A stretch of DNA of 64,000 nt, taken from positions 1 through 64,000 of the forward strand of contig CAWJCM010000003.1 in NCBI GenBank assembly GCA_963841405.1, in the 5' to 3' direction. The stretch is from DATBLE01 sp963841405 (GTDB taxonomy: Bacteria; Actinomycetota; Thermoleophilia; Gaiellales; Gaiellaceae). This document shows, in pieces, positions 1 through 8,222 of the stretch. Positions within the stretch are counted from its first letter, which is position 1, and every line of letters begins with the position of its first letter. The position numbers were made by a program, and so were the translations under genes. A model generated the notes under the pieces. The model had not been told where the DNA came from and made no database searches. It worked only from the letters and a program-made list of their open reading frames with translations.

Positions 1-559
1 CGATCGAGCGGAAGCCCCAGACCTCGCGCAGGAGCTCGTCCTTCTCGTAGACGCGCGTCGGCTGTTCGGCGAGCTTGGCCAGGAGCTCGAACTCCTTGGC
101 GGGGAGCAGCAGGCGGCGGCCGCCGACCAGGACGCACCGGGTCGGCCGGTCGATGCGGATCTCCCCCGCCTCGAGCACGTCGCCCTGTTTCGGGGCTGCC
201 CGCCGGAGTACGGCCCGGATCCGCGCGCGCAGCTCCTCGTATGCGAACGGCCGGTCGACGTAGTCGTCGGCGCCGCGCTCGAGCGCGCGGGCACGGTCGA
301 CGGCGTTCGCCGCCTCGCGGCCGAGCAGGATCACGGGAACGTCGCGGTCCCACGACCGCCCCGGCACTCCGTCGCGGAGGCGCGTGCAGAGCTCCAGCTC
401 GGCGACGAGGACGAGGTCGGGACGTACGCGTTCGGCCAGGTCGAAGACCTCGCCCGGGTGACTGGCGCCGAGGACGTCGAAGCCGTCGTCGGAGAGCTGC
501 CGCTCGAGGAAGCCGCGGGTCTCGGTCTCCGGCTCGGCGACGATCAACGCGGCTGACAT
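1..559 (-). CDS. OmpR-type response regulator with degenerate receiver (partial)
   Basis: These are the first 186 residues of a response regulator whose C-terminus lies beyond the left edge. Residues 1-120 form a receiver domain and about 127-186 begin a winged-helix DNA-binding domain of OmpR/PhoB type (PAKEFELLAKL, then REVWGF). The receiver lacks the usual chemistry: the phosphoacceptor Asp is replaced (DLVLVAELEL, Ala53), the Thr/Ser switch position is Gly80, and the conserved Lys is Arg103 (DRPFAYEEL). It probably does not act by Asp phosphorylation. ATG at 559 is chosen because a TACCGT box ends 7 nt upstream, as for many genes here. No histidine kinase is adjacent within the window. 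Confidence 0.85.
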   Translation of the reverse strand, partial: MSAALIVAEPETETRGFLERQLSDDGFDVLGASHPGEVFDLAERVRPDLVLVAELELCTRLRDGVPGRSWDRDVPVILLGREAANAVDRARALERGADDYVDRPFAYEELRARIRAVLRRAAPKQGDVLEAGEIRIDRPTRCVLVGGRRLLLPAKEFELLAKLAEQPTRVYEKDELLREVWGFRSI

Positions 560-643
560 TCGCCCGACGGTAGCGCCGCGCAGGCGGACCGGCTAGATGT
601 CCATTCGCGCGAGTCTGCGCCGAGCTATCTACAGTCGCCTGCA

Positions 644-1429
644 GTGGACATCGACGCCTATCTCCGACGGATCGGCCTCTCGGCGCGGCCCGAACGGACG
701 CTCGACGGACTCTGCGAGCTCGGCCTCGCGCACCTGTGCGCGGTGCCGTTCGAGAACCTCGACATCGCCGCCGGGCGGCCGCTGTCGCTCGAGCTCGAGG
801 CGATCTACGACAAGCTCGTCGTCCGGCGTCGCGGCGGGTTCTGCTACGAGCTGAACGGCCTCTTCGCGTGGCTCCTGCGAGAACTCGGCTTCGAGGTCAC
901 GCTGCTCGCCGGCCGGCTCGTCGACCCCGTCAGCGGCGAGCCCGGCCCCGAGCGGGCGCACCTCGCCCTGCTGGTCGACCTCGACGGGCGCCTGCTGGTG
1001 GACATCGGCTGGGGAGAGGTTTATCGGCGGCCGTTCGCGCTCCGAGCCGGGAACGAGCACGTCGACGAGGGGATCGCCTCGTACCGGCTCGAGGAGCTGG
1101 GCGGCCGCTGGCAGGTGGTCGAGCGTCACGACGACAGCCTCGAGACCAACCTGAAGTCGACGCCCGGCTGGCGGATCGCCTACCGCTTCGACCTCATGCC
1201 CCACGAGCTGGTCGACTTCGCCGCAGCATGCCGGTGGCAGGAGACCGAGTCGCCCTTCTTCACGCGACACCGCTTCTGCACGCTGGCGACGGCCGACGGT
1301 CGCCGCACATTGATGGACGACCGGCTGATCGTCCGGGCGGCCGGGGTGCAGACGGAGCGCCGAGTGACCGACGACGAGTGGTCCGCGCTGCTCGACGAGC
1401 TGTTCGGAGTCAGAGACGCCCTGACCTGA
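644..1429 (+). CDS. Arylamine N-acetyltransferase (NAT family)
   Basis: 261-residue NAT-family enzyme, a cytoplasmic acetyl-CoA-dependent acyltransferase acting on arylamines or hydrazines. The Cys-His-Asp triad is visible: Cys67 in RRRGGFCYELN, His106 in ERAHLALLV and Asp120 in LLVDIGWGE. The PFENLD motif (residues 35-40) is typical. Length fits the family (about 260-280 residues). GTG at 644 is the start, with a TACAGT -10 box 8 nt upstream, so the mRNA may be leaderless. The 3' end overlaps the convergent UbiB-like gene by 20 bp. The physiological substrate cannot be told from sequence. Confidence 0.93.
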   Translation: MDIDAYLRRIGLSARPERTLDGLCELGLAHLCAVPFENLDIAAGRPLSLELEAIYDKLVVRRRGGFCYELNGLFAWLLRELGFEVTLLAGRLVDPVSGEPGPERAHLALLVDLDGRLLVDIGWGEVYRRPFALRAGNEHVDEGIASYRLEELGGRWQVVERHDDSLETNLKSTPGWRIAYRFDLMPHELVDFAAACRWQETESPFFTRHRFCTLATADGRRTLMDDRLIVRAAGVQTERRVTDDEWSALLDELFGVRDALT

Positions 1430-3080
1430 TCACGCCGATCAGGAGCCAGACACCGAGCACCGTCGAGAGCGCGAAGCCGACCAGCGAGATCACGTGCAGG
1501 CCGAGGACGTGCGGCCCGCCCGTTGCGAAGATCCCGATCAGGCTCGAGCCGATCAGGCCGCCGGCGACGACGAGCGCGATCACCAGCCGGTTGAAGGCGA
1601 TGTCGAGCTTGTGCATGAACTCGTCCAGCCCCTTGTGCACGAACCCGACCTCGATCTGCCCGTCGCGCAGCGACTCGAGGATGTCGTGCACCTGGTACGG
1701 CGTCTCACGGACGATGCCGACGAGCGCGCGCGCCTCCTTCCGGGCGCGCGACATCATCCGCCCCGGCGTGTAGCGGTGGAGCATCAGGTCGCGCGCGTAG
1801 GGCTTCGCGACCTCGAACACGTTGAAGTCGGGGTACAGCTCTACGCCGACCGAGCCGACGGTCGCGATCGCCTTGTCGAGCAGGACGAAGCGCGTCGGCA
1901 GGCGCAGGTTCTGCGAGTAGATCAGCGCGAACCCCTCCCTGATCACCTGCAGCGGGTCGATCTCCGAGAGCCGCGCGCCGTAGTACTTGTAGTAGAGCTC
2001 GCGCAGCTCCCGGGTCAGCTCCGCCTCGCGTGAGCGGTCGTAGCGCACGCCGAGATCGCCGAGCCGCTTCGCGAGAGCGTCGACGTTCTCCTCCGCCGCG
2101 TCGATGAACAGCGCGGTCAGCTTCGACATGTCGTCGTCGGACAGCTTCCCGGCCAGGCCGAAGTCGACGAGGCCGATCTGCTCGCCGCCGAGCAGGAGGA
2201 TGTTCGCCGGGTGCGGGTCGGCGTGGAAGAAGCCGTGACGGAAGATCATCGTCATCCACGCCTCGGTGATCAGGTAGGCGAGGTGCCGGCGCTCGTCCAT
2301 GGTGAACGCCTGGAGCTCGAGGTCGGCAACCTGCTCGCCGTCGAGCAGTTCCAGTGTGAGCACGCGCTGCCGCGAGTAGCTCCAGTACACGTGCGGGATC
2401 CGAACGTGCGAGTGGCCGGCGAAGTGCCGGTGGAAGGTCTGGGCGTTCCTGGCCTCGAGCCGATAATCGAGCTCGTGCCTGATCGAGCGGGCGAACTCGT
2501 CGACCAGCTCCCGCGCGTCGATGAAGTCGAGCGCGCGCACGCGCTCCTTCGCGATCCTCGCCGCCTGGTAGAGCAGCTGCAGGTCGGCCTCGATCTGGCG
2601 CGGCGCGTCCGGGCGCTGCACCTTGACGGCGACACGCTTGCCGTTCGGGAGCACCGCGCGGTGCACCTGGCCGATCGACGCCGCCGCCATCGGCGTCTCC
2701 TCGAACGACGTGAACAGCTTCTCGATCGGCAGCTCGAGCTCCTCGCGGACGACCCGCTCGACCTCCGCGAACGCAAAGGGCGTGACGTCGTCCTGGAGGG
2801 CGCGCAGCTCGCTGATGATGTCGGGCGGGACGATGTCCGGCCGGGTCGAGAGCAGCTGGCCGAATTTCACGAACGTCGGCCCGAGCTCGTCGAGCATCTC
2901 GCGCAGGTGGCGCCCACGCTGGGTCGGCGACGGCTGGACGTCGAGCGTCGCCGGCGGCCGCGGCCAGGGCAGCAGATCGGTCAGCTTGTGGGTCTCGAGC
3001 CAGTAGCCGAAGCCGTGCCGGACCGCCACCTGGGCGATCTCGGACATACGGCCGAGGGTGCGCTGCGCGGGCTGCGCCAC
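1410..3080 (-). CDS. ubiB: UbiB/ABC1 family atypical kinase
   Basis: 556-residue ABC1/ADCK/UbiB protein kinase-like ATPase, a family tied to isoprenoid quinone metabolism. The hallmark KxGQ motif is KFGQ at 72-75, the Ala-rich nucleotide loop is AAASIGQVH at 132-140, the Lys is in VAVKVQRP near 153, the catalytic loop is HADPHPAN at 286-293 and the metal motif is DFG at 306-308. The last 60 residues hold two membrane segments. GTG at 3080 is preferred because AACACT lies exactly 6 nt upstream; ATG at 3047 is the alternative. It follows the phasin-like gene. A menaquinone role is inferred because actinobacteria usually lack ubiquinone. Confidence 0.9.
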   Translation of the reverse strand: MAQPAQRTLGRMSEIAQVAVRHGFGYWLETHKLTDLLPWPRPPATLDVQPSPTQRGRHLREMLDELGPTFVKFGQLLSTRPDIVPPDIISELRALQDDVTPFAFAEVERVVREELELPIEKLFTSFEETPMAAASIGQVHRAVLPNGKRVAVKVQRPDAPRQIEADLQLLYQAARIAKERVRALDFIDARELVDEFARSIRHELDYRLEARNAQTFHRHFAGHSHVRIPHVYWSYSRQRVLTLELLDGEQVADLELQAFTMDERRHLAYLITEAWMTMIFRHGFFHADPHPANILLLGGEQIGLVDFGLAGKLSDDDMSKLTALFIDAAEENVDALAKRLGDLGVRYDRSREAELTRELRELYYKYYGARLSEIDPLQVIREGFALIYSQNLRLPTRFVLLDKAIATVGSVGVELYPDFNVFEVAKPYARDLMLHRYTPGRMMSRARKEARALVGIVRETPYQVHDILESLRDGQIEVGFVHKGLDEFMHKLDIAFNRLVIALVVAGGLIGSSLIGIFATGGPHVLGLHVISLVGFALSTVLGVWLLIGVIRSGRL

Positions 3081-3146
3081 GCGGTCAGTGTTGCACGGCC
3101 GACCCGAAAAGCCTCCCCGCGTCTGCGGCCGAGACGGCGCAGGGCA

Positions 3147-3166
3147 TGACAGGCTCAAGCCTGTCA
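3147..3166. repeat. Short palindrome, TGACAGGCT type
   Basis: A 9-bp perfect inverted repeat (TGACAGGCT and AGCCTGTCA with a 2-nt loop) in the gap between the phasin-like gene and the UbiB-like gene. The same core recurs in the longer palindrome at 36463-36496. It could act as an RNA hairpin between the two genes; there is no T-tract. Confidence 0.6.
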
Positions 3167-3172
3167 CTGCTG

Positions 3173-3526
3173 TTACGCCGGAGGTGGCGGAACGGCCCGG
3201 GGCCGCTCGAGCAGCCGCAGGCGGTGCTCGAGCTGAGCGACCCGGAGCTCGAGCTCGTCCATCTCGTCGCGCGTGACGAGGCCGAGCTGCCGCGCAACGC
3301 CCGCCAGGCTTTCCCCCGCCCGCTCGCCGAATCTGGCCGCGTCGGCGCGCCAGCGTGTAACCGCCTCCTCGAGCAGCTGCCGCGCCTCGTCTCGGCGCAT
3401 GCCGCCGCGCTCGCTCAGGTCGCCGGCCAGCTCGTCGATGCGTTCGGCGGTGAGAGACACAACGCCGACGGCCGCAAGCGCGAGCCGCTCGGTCAGGTCC
3501 CGGTCGGACTTACCTGGCTCTGCCAT
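3173..3526 (-). CDS. Phasin-like coiled-coil protein
   Basis: 117-residue, largely helical protein without a signal peptide. The C-terminal segment LGLVTRDEMDELELRVAQLE resembles the end of PhaF/phasin-family polyhydroxyalkanoate granule proteins, where a LGVPTRKDID-like linker precedes a leucine-rich coiled coil. It also recalls the short UbiK/BMFP coiled coil, which is notable because a UbiB-like gene follows. The ATG at 3526 lies inside the secDF 3' end (17-bp overlap), so translation is probably coupled to secDF. The tail is PPPPA. A structural or granule-associated role is inferred, not shown. Confidence 0.7.
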   Translation of the reverse strand: MAEPGKSDRDLTERLALAAVGVVSLTAERIDELAGDLSERGGMRRDEARQLLEEAVTRWRADAARFGERAGESLAGVARQLGLVTRDEMDELELRVAQLEHRLRLLERPRAVPPPPA

Positions 3527-6284
3527 GTGGCCGGCTCCGGCGACGCTGCCGCCTGCGCTCGCGCTTTGCCTGCGACTTGGAGATCGCGCCGTCGCCGCCG
3601 GTCGCCGCCGGCTGCGGAGACCGCTCGTCCTCGATCGGGGCGAGGATGTCCAGCGGCGTCGCCGGCGCAGGCTCCGCGGCGAGCGCCGCCTCGGATGCCT
3701 CCAGCGCGACCTCGAGCTGGCCGACCCCACCCTTGATCTCCTTGCTACCGATCAGGCGCTTGTACTCCGGCTCGCGCTCCTTCCACATGGTCAGGAGCGG
3801 CGCGGCGATGAAGATCGACGAGTACGCACCGGAGGCGATGCCGACGATCAGCGCCAGCGCGAACGTCTTCAGGGTGTCCCCGCCGAAGAAGTACAGCGAC
3901 AGCACCGGCAGCAGCGTGATCAAGGTCGTGGCGAGCGAGCGGCGGATCGTCTCCCACAGCGAGACGTTGGCGATCGTCGCGAACGACGATCCGCGCATCA
4001 GCGGGATGTTCTCGCGGACCCGGTCGAAGATGATGATCGTGTCGTAGATCGAGTAGCCCAAGACGGTGAGCACAGCGGCGACCGTGGCGGTCGTCACCTC
4101 GCTTCCGCTCAGCGCGTAGATGCCGACCGTGATCAGGAGGTCGTGGATCAGCGCGATGATCACCGGGATCGCGAACTTGAAGTCGAACCGGATCGCGATG
4201 TAGACGATGATCAGCGCCAGCGAGACGATGATCGCGAGGATCGCCAGCCTGGCGATCTGGCGGCCGAAGCTCGACGAGACGTTCTGGATCCCGATCGACT
4301 CCGCCTTCAGCTTCGTCTGCAGGTCGTTCGAGAGCGTGTTCTGCTGCGACGGGTTCAGCGATTTCGTCCGGATCTGGAACGACTTGTAGGCGTCGCCCTG
4401 CGAGCTGCCCTTCCCCTGGATGACCGCGTCGCTCTGCCCGATCGTCGCCGCCTGGTTCCGCACGGACGCGAGCGAGGTGTACCCGGGCGTCTTGAAGACC
4501 ACCTGGGTGCCGCCCTTGAAGTCGATCCCGAGGTTCAATCCCCGGACGGCGACCGCGCCGATGCCGAGCACGATCACCGCGCCGGAGATCGCGAACCAGA
4601 CGTAGCGGCGCCTCATGAAGTCGATCTGCAGCCATTTGCCCTTCTGCTGTCCGCCCGCGCCCATGAGCGCCGGGTTGTCGAACCAGCGGAACCCGGCGAG
4701 CAGGCCGAGCATCGCGCGGGTGGCGGCGACCGCCGTGAGCAGCGAGAGCACGGTGCCGATCAGGAGCATCAGCGCGAAGCCCTTCACGCCGGCGGTCGCG
4801 ACTGCGAAGAGGACGAGCGCCGTGATCGCCGTGACCACGTTGGCGTCGACGATCGTGTGGAACCCCTTCGAGTAGCCGGCGCCGATCGCCGCTCGCACGG
4901 ACTTCCCGGCGCGCACTTCTTCCTTGATGCGTTCGAACACGACGATGTTCGCGTCCGCCGCGACGCCGATCGTCAGGATCATCCCGGCGAAGCCCGGCAG
5001 GGTCAGCGTCACGTTCAGGAGCAGGATCACGCCGTAGAGGAAGGCGGCGTAGATGCCCAGGCCGATCACCGCGACGACGCCGAGGAAGCGGTAGACGAGC
5101 AGGAGGAACAGCGCGACGACGAGCAGGCCGATCGCGGCGGCCAGCTTCGCCTCGTTCAGCGAGTCCTTACCGAGCGTCGCCGAGACCTGCGACTGCTCCT
5201 GCTGCTTGAAGACGTAGGGCAGCGCACCGGTCTGGAGGACGATCGCCAGATCCTTCGCCTCGCCGTACTTGCCGATGTTCGTGATCTGCCCACCGCCGGA
5301 GATGCCGTTCGAGAGACTCGAGTCCCCCGGGTCGATCTGCGGCCACGATTTGATGTCCCGGTCGAGCACGATCGCGAACTGCTGCGGCGTTCCCCATAGA
5401 CGACCACGCTGGTACAGGTTCTTCGTGATTCGCTGGAAGATGCGGTCACCCTTGCCGGTGAAGGAGAGCCGCACGATCGGCTGGCCGTTCTGGTCGAAGT
5501 CGGCCTGGGTGCCGGACGACTTCAGCTCCGCCCCGGTCATCTCCGGGATCCGCTTCTCCTCGTTCGGATTGTTGGGGTCGTACTTGAAGAGGTAGTAGAC
5601 GGTCTGCCCGACCGCGGTGTCGCCGGGCGGACACGGGTTGTTCTCGGTCGCGGTGCACGTGATCACGACGGTGCTGGCCGGAACGGCGAAGACCTTGCCG
5701 CCCTGCGGCAGCTTCGGGTGGCGTGCGTTGAACAGCCCTTGCCTCGTCTGCGAAGGCCCGGACAGGAGCTGCTTGTTCTTGCCGAACAAGTAGTACGCGG
5801 TCGGCGTGCCCTTCTTCGCCTTCGCCTGCTGGCCGGATAGCAGGTTGTAGAGGCTGGCGGTCGCGACGGGGGCGCGGGCGAATCCGGAGGTCGTCACCGA
5901 GGGACCGGTCAGGTCGGCCTGGAGGTCGTAGAACTCGAGCTGGGCGGTCTTGCCGATCAGCTGCGCTGCCTGGGCGGCGTCCTTCACGCCGGGCAGCTCG
6001 ATCACGATCTGGTCGCCGCCCTGCTTGCGGATCTCCGGCTCGGCCACACCGAGCTTGTCGACCCGGCTGCGCATGATCGAGATCGCGTTGTCGAGCCCCT
6101 GCTGAGTGACCTTCTGCCCCTTCGGCGGAATCGCCTGGAGGACGACCTCGAGCCCTCCCTGAAGGTCGAGGCCGAGGCGCGTCTTCTTGTGTGCCGGCGA
6201 TCCGGGGACGCCGAGCAGGGCGACTCCGACGACCGCGGCCATGATCAGTCCGACGAGGATCAGATGGTTCCGGCGTGTGTGCAC
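3510..6284 (-). CDS. secDF: Protein translocase SecDF, single fused chain
   Basis: 924-residue fusion of SecD and SecF, the proton-driven membrane proteins that pull secreted chains out of the SecYEG channel. The SecD half starts with one membrane helix (about 8-26) and the GLDLQGG motif (38-44), carries a large periplasmic domain (about 45-370) and ends in five helices with VAADANIVVFERIKEE near 441-456. SecF follows from about 550 with GIDFKGGT at 586-593 and its own helices. The C-terminus is a basic tail rich in Arg. It lies 12 bp downstream of yajC. Most actinobacteria have separate secD and secF genes, so the fusion is of note. Confidence 0.97.
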   Translation of the reverse strand: MHTRRNHLILVGLIMAAVVGVALLGVPGSPAHKKTRLGLDLQGGLEVVLQAIPPKGQKVTQQGLDNAISIMRSRVDKLGVAEPEIRKQGGDQIVIELPGVKDAAQAAQLIGKTAQLEFYDLQADLTGPSVTTSGFARAPVATASLYNLLSGQQAKAKKGTPTAYYLFGKNKQLLSGPSQTRQGLFNARHPKLPQGGKVFAVPASTVVITCTATENNPCPPGDTAVGQTVYYLFKYDPNNPNEEKRIPEMTGAELKSSGTQADFDQNGQPIVRLSFTGKGDRIFQRITKNLYQRGRLWGTPQQFAIVLDRDIKSWPQIDPGDSSLSNGISGGGQITNIGKYGEAKDLAIVLQTGALPYVFKQQEQSQVSATLGKDSLNEAKLAAAIGLLVVALFLLLVYRFLGVVAVIGLGIYAAFLYGVILLLNVTLTLPGFAGMILTIGVAADANIVVFERIKEEVRAGKSVRAAIGAGYSKGFHTIVDANVVTAITALVLFAVATAGVKGFALMLLIGTVLSLLTAVAATRAMLGLLAGFRWFDNPALMGAGGQQKGKWLQIDFMRRRYVWFAISGAVIVLGIGAVAVRGLNLGIDFKGGTQVVFKTPGYTSLASVRNQAATIGQSDAVIQGKGSSQGDAYKSFQIRTKSLNPSQQNTLSNDLQTKLKAESIGIQNVSSSFGRQIARLAILAIIVSLALIIVYIAIRFDFKFAIPVIIALIHDLLITVGIYALSGSEVTTATVAAVLTVLGYSIYDTIIIFDRVRENIPLMRGSSFATIANVSLWETIRRSLATTLITLLPVLSLYFFGGDTLKTFALALIVGIASGAYSSIFIAAPLLTMWKEREPEYKRLIGSKEIKGGVGQLEVALEASEAALAAEPAPATPLDILAPIEDERSPQPAATGGDGAISKSQAKRERRRQRRRSRPHGRAR

Positions 6285-6296
6285 GGGCTGACCAGC

Positions 6297-6623
6297 TTAG
6301 CGCCGGTTTTCGCCGACCGGCTCGGAAGCCTCCGCCTCCGGTTCGACGGGCTGGGCCTCGTCCTCGTCCGGCATGACGACGGCGATCGCGCGCTTGGAGA
6401 GCCGCGCCTCGGAGCCGGGCGAGAGCTCGACCGTGACCTCGTCCTCGTCGATCCGGACCACCGTCGCGAAGAACCCGCCGGCCGTCAGCACCTCGTCGCC
6501 GACGCGCAGGTGGTCGATCATCAGCTGCTGGTTGAGCTGCCGCCGCCGCTGCGGGCGGACGAGCATCAGCCAGACCAGGAAGAGCACAAGGATGACGAGG
6601 ATGAAGATCGCGCCGCTGCTCAT
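6297..6623 (-). CDS. yajC: Preprotein translocase auxiliary subunit YajC
   Basis: 108-residue YajC: one N-terminal membrane helix (about residues 5-22), then a basic stretch RPQRRRQ, then the conserved HLRVGDEVLTAGGFFATVVRI block (about 38-58), and an acidic tail. YajC binds SecDF at the inner membrane. The gene sits between tgt and secDF in the order tgt-yajC-secDF seen in many bacteria. A dispersed palindrome lies between tgt and yajC. Confidence 0.95.
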   Translation of the reverse strand: MSSGAIFILVILVLFLVWLMLVRPQRRRQLNQQLMIDHLRVGDEVLTAGGFFATVVRIDEDEVTVELSPGSEARLSKRAIAVVMPDEDEAQPVEPEAEASEPVGENRR

Positions 6624-6696
6624 AGGCTGTCCTTCGGCCAGGGATCGGGGAGAAGTCCCAGGGGAACCGGGAGGTTCCTCGAATCGCTCGGCCTCT

Positions 6697-6736
6697 GGAA
6701 GAAGGCCCGCGGGGGAACCACCGTTTCCCCCGCGGG
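6697..6736 (-). repeat. Dispersed palindrome (A block) after tgt
   Basis: Copy 1 of the A-block family. The perfect 12-bp stem CCCGCGGGGGAA / TTCCCCCGCGGG (6706-6736) has a 7-nt loop and starts 23 nt past the tgt stop. On the minus strand it is followed by the arm GGGCCTTCTTCC, matching the arm of other copies. It can fold in RNA; there is no U-tract. Confidence 0.75.
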
Positions 6737-6759
6737 AGCGAGGCGAAGCCGAGCGACGC

Positions 6760-7866
6760 TCATGCTTTCTCTGCCATCCGTTGCCGCATTTCCTGGGTGA
6801 AGTCTGCCAGCCGTCCGTCCACGATCGCGGACCGCGCTTCCAGTGTGACGTCGAGCAGGAAGCGAAGATTGTGGAGACTGAGCAGGCGAAGCGCGAGCAA
6901 TTCCTGCTGGTTCACGAGGTGGCGGATGTACGCGCGCGAGAACCGAGTACAGGCCGGACACGAGCAGCGCTCGTCGAGCGGCCGTGCGTCGCGCGCGAAT
7001 CGGGCGTTGCGGAGGTTCAGGCGCCCGTGCGAGGTCAGCGCGGTGCCGGTGCGACCCAGCCGCGTCGGCAGAACGCAGTCGAACATGTCGATCCCGCGTG
7101 CGATCACGTCGAGGATCCCGTCGGGGTCGCCGATGCCCATGAAGTAGCGCGGCCGGTCGGCCGGGAGCAGGGGCGCCGCCCACTCGACCGCGTCGACCGT
7201 CTCCGGGCGCGGCTCTCCGACCGAGAGGCCCCCGAGCGCATAGCCGTCGAACCCGAGCGTCGTGATCTCCTCGACCGAGCGGGCGCGGAGCTCGCGGTCG
7301 GATCCGCCCTGGGCGATCCCGAACACGAGCTGGCCCGTCGCCCTCGGCGCCTCGCGCTGGCGGGCAGCCCACGTGGTCGTCAGTCGCACCGCCCGTTCGA
7401 GCTCCGCGCGTGGGACGCCCGCCGGCGCGCAGACGTCCAGGCACATGGCGATGTCGGATCCGAGCTTCGCCTGGATCGCCGCGGCCAGCTCCGGCGTGAA
7501 GCGGGCGCGGCCGCCGTCGTAGACCGAGCGGAACGTGACGCCCCCGTCGTCCACGGCGAGCAGGGTGTCGCGGAGCGAAAAGACCTGGAAGCCGCCCGAA
7601 TCGGTGAGGATCGGGCCATCCCAGCCCATGAAGGCGTGCAGACCGCCGAGCTCGGCGATCAGGTCTTCGCCCGGTCGGAAGTGGAGGTGGTACGTGTTCC
7701 CGAGCAGGATCGCCGCGCCCGCCTCACGGACCTCGTCGGGGTGAAGGCTCTTGACGCTTGCCTTCGTCCCGACCGGCATGAACGCCGGCGTGGGCACGTC
7801 GCCGTGGGCGGTGCGGAGAATCCCTGCCCGCGCGGCCCCGTCGGTCGCCGTGACCTCGAACGTCAC
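6760..7866 (-). CDS. tgt: tRNA-guanine transglycosylase (queuine/preQ1)
   Basis: 368-residue Tgt, which exchanges G34 in GUN-anticodon tRNAs for preQ1 in queuosine biosynthesis. The TDSGGFQ motif is at 88-94 (Asp89), the predicted nucleophile Asp263 lies in DMFDCVLPTR, and the zinc site is Cys301, Cys303, Cys306 and His316 (CSCPACTRF...H). Length is normal. Its ATG overlaps the stop of the upstream P-loop gene by 4 bp, so translation is coupled. queA lies just upstream and queG at 29106-30110, so the late steps of queuosine synthesis are all in this window; preQ1 genes (queC, queD, queE, queF) are not. Confidence 0.97.
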   Translation of the reverse strand: MTFEVTATDGAARAGILRTAHGDVPTPAFMPVGTKASVKSLHPDEVREAGAAILLGNTYHLHFRPGEDLIAELGGLHAFMGWDGPILTDSGGFQVFSLRDTLLAVDDGGVTFRSVYDGGRARFTPELAAAIQAKLGSDIAMCLDVCAPAGVPRAELERAVRLTTTWAARQREAPRATGQLVFGIAQGGSDRELRARSVEEITTLGFDGYALGGLSVGEPRPETVDAVEWAAPLLPADRPRYFMGIGDPDGILDVIARGIDMFDCVLPTRLGRTGTALTSHGRLNLRNARFARDARPLDERCSCPACTRFSRAYIRHLVNQQELLALRLLSLHNLRFLLDVTLEARSAIVDGRLADFTQEMRQRMAEKA

Positions 7867-8180
7867 CGGAGGCGCACCTCCACCTCGTGCGCGACCTCTT
7901 CGAGAGACCCGTCTGCGCAGATCGCTTGTCCGAGGTGCGGGTCGGAGAAGGCTGTCATCGGAACGAGCACTGTGCGCCGCCGCAGACGAGCGAGGCGGGC
8001 GCCGAAAACTGTCAGCTTCCTCAGGAGCGCCAGGTCCTGGTAATCCGGCGTCGGCGCGACCCGGCGAAGCACCCAGCCGATCCGTTCGGGGTCGAAGACG
8101 CCGGCCCCGAGCCGTGGCGCCAGGAGCCTTGATACAGAGGTCTTGCCGACGCCGAACGGTCCGTTGACCAGCACGATCAT
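7863..8180 (-). CDS. Short P-loop protein, TmrB-like N-terminal half
   Basis: 105-residue protein with a Walker A motif near the N-terminus (NGPFGVGKTS, residues 6-15) followed by VFDPERIGWVLRR and RRRTVLVPMT, which match the first half of TmrB-like/AAA ATPases (about 180-190 residues). The second half is missing: the reading frame ends right at the tgt start. It may be a C-terminally truncated remnant kept as an upstream coupling gene for tgt. A TAGGGT box lies 7 nt before the ATG, so it may start a transcript including tgt. Confidence 0.7.
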   Translation of the reverse strand: MIVLVNGPFGVGKTSVSRLLAPRLGAGVFDPERIGWVLRRVAPTPDYQDLALLRKLTVFGARLARLRRRTVLVPMTAFSDPHLGQAICADGSLEEVAHEVEVRLR

Positions 8181-8222
8181 CCGGCTGACCCTACGCCGCC
8201 CCGCTGAGAGTGCGCAGCACTC

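Noticed and set aside
3273..5399. 708-residue plus-strand frame opposite secDF
   Set aside because: It is antisense to a clear secDF gene, is very rich in Arg, Asp and Glu repeats, and shows no domain. GC-rich codons leave the opposite strand open.
6706..6736. A-block palindromes as classical rho-independent terminators
   Set aside because: The stems are strong, but no U-tract follows any copy. Termination by another route is possible, but the standard label is not supported.
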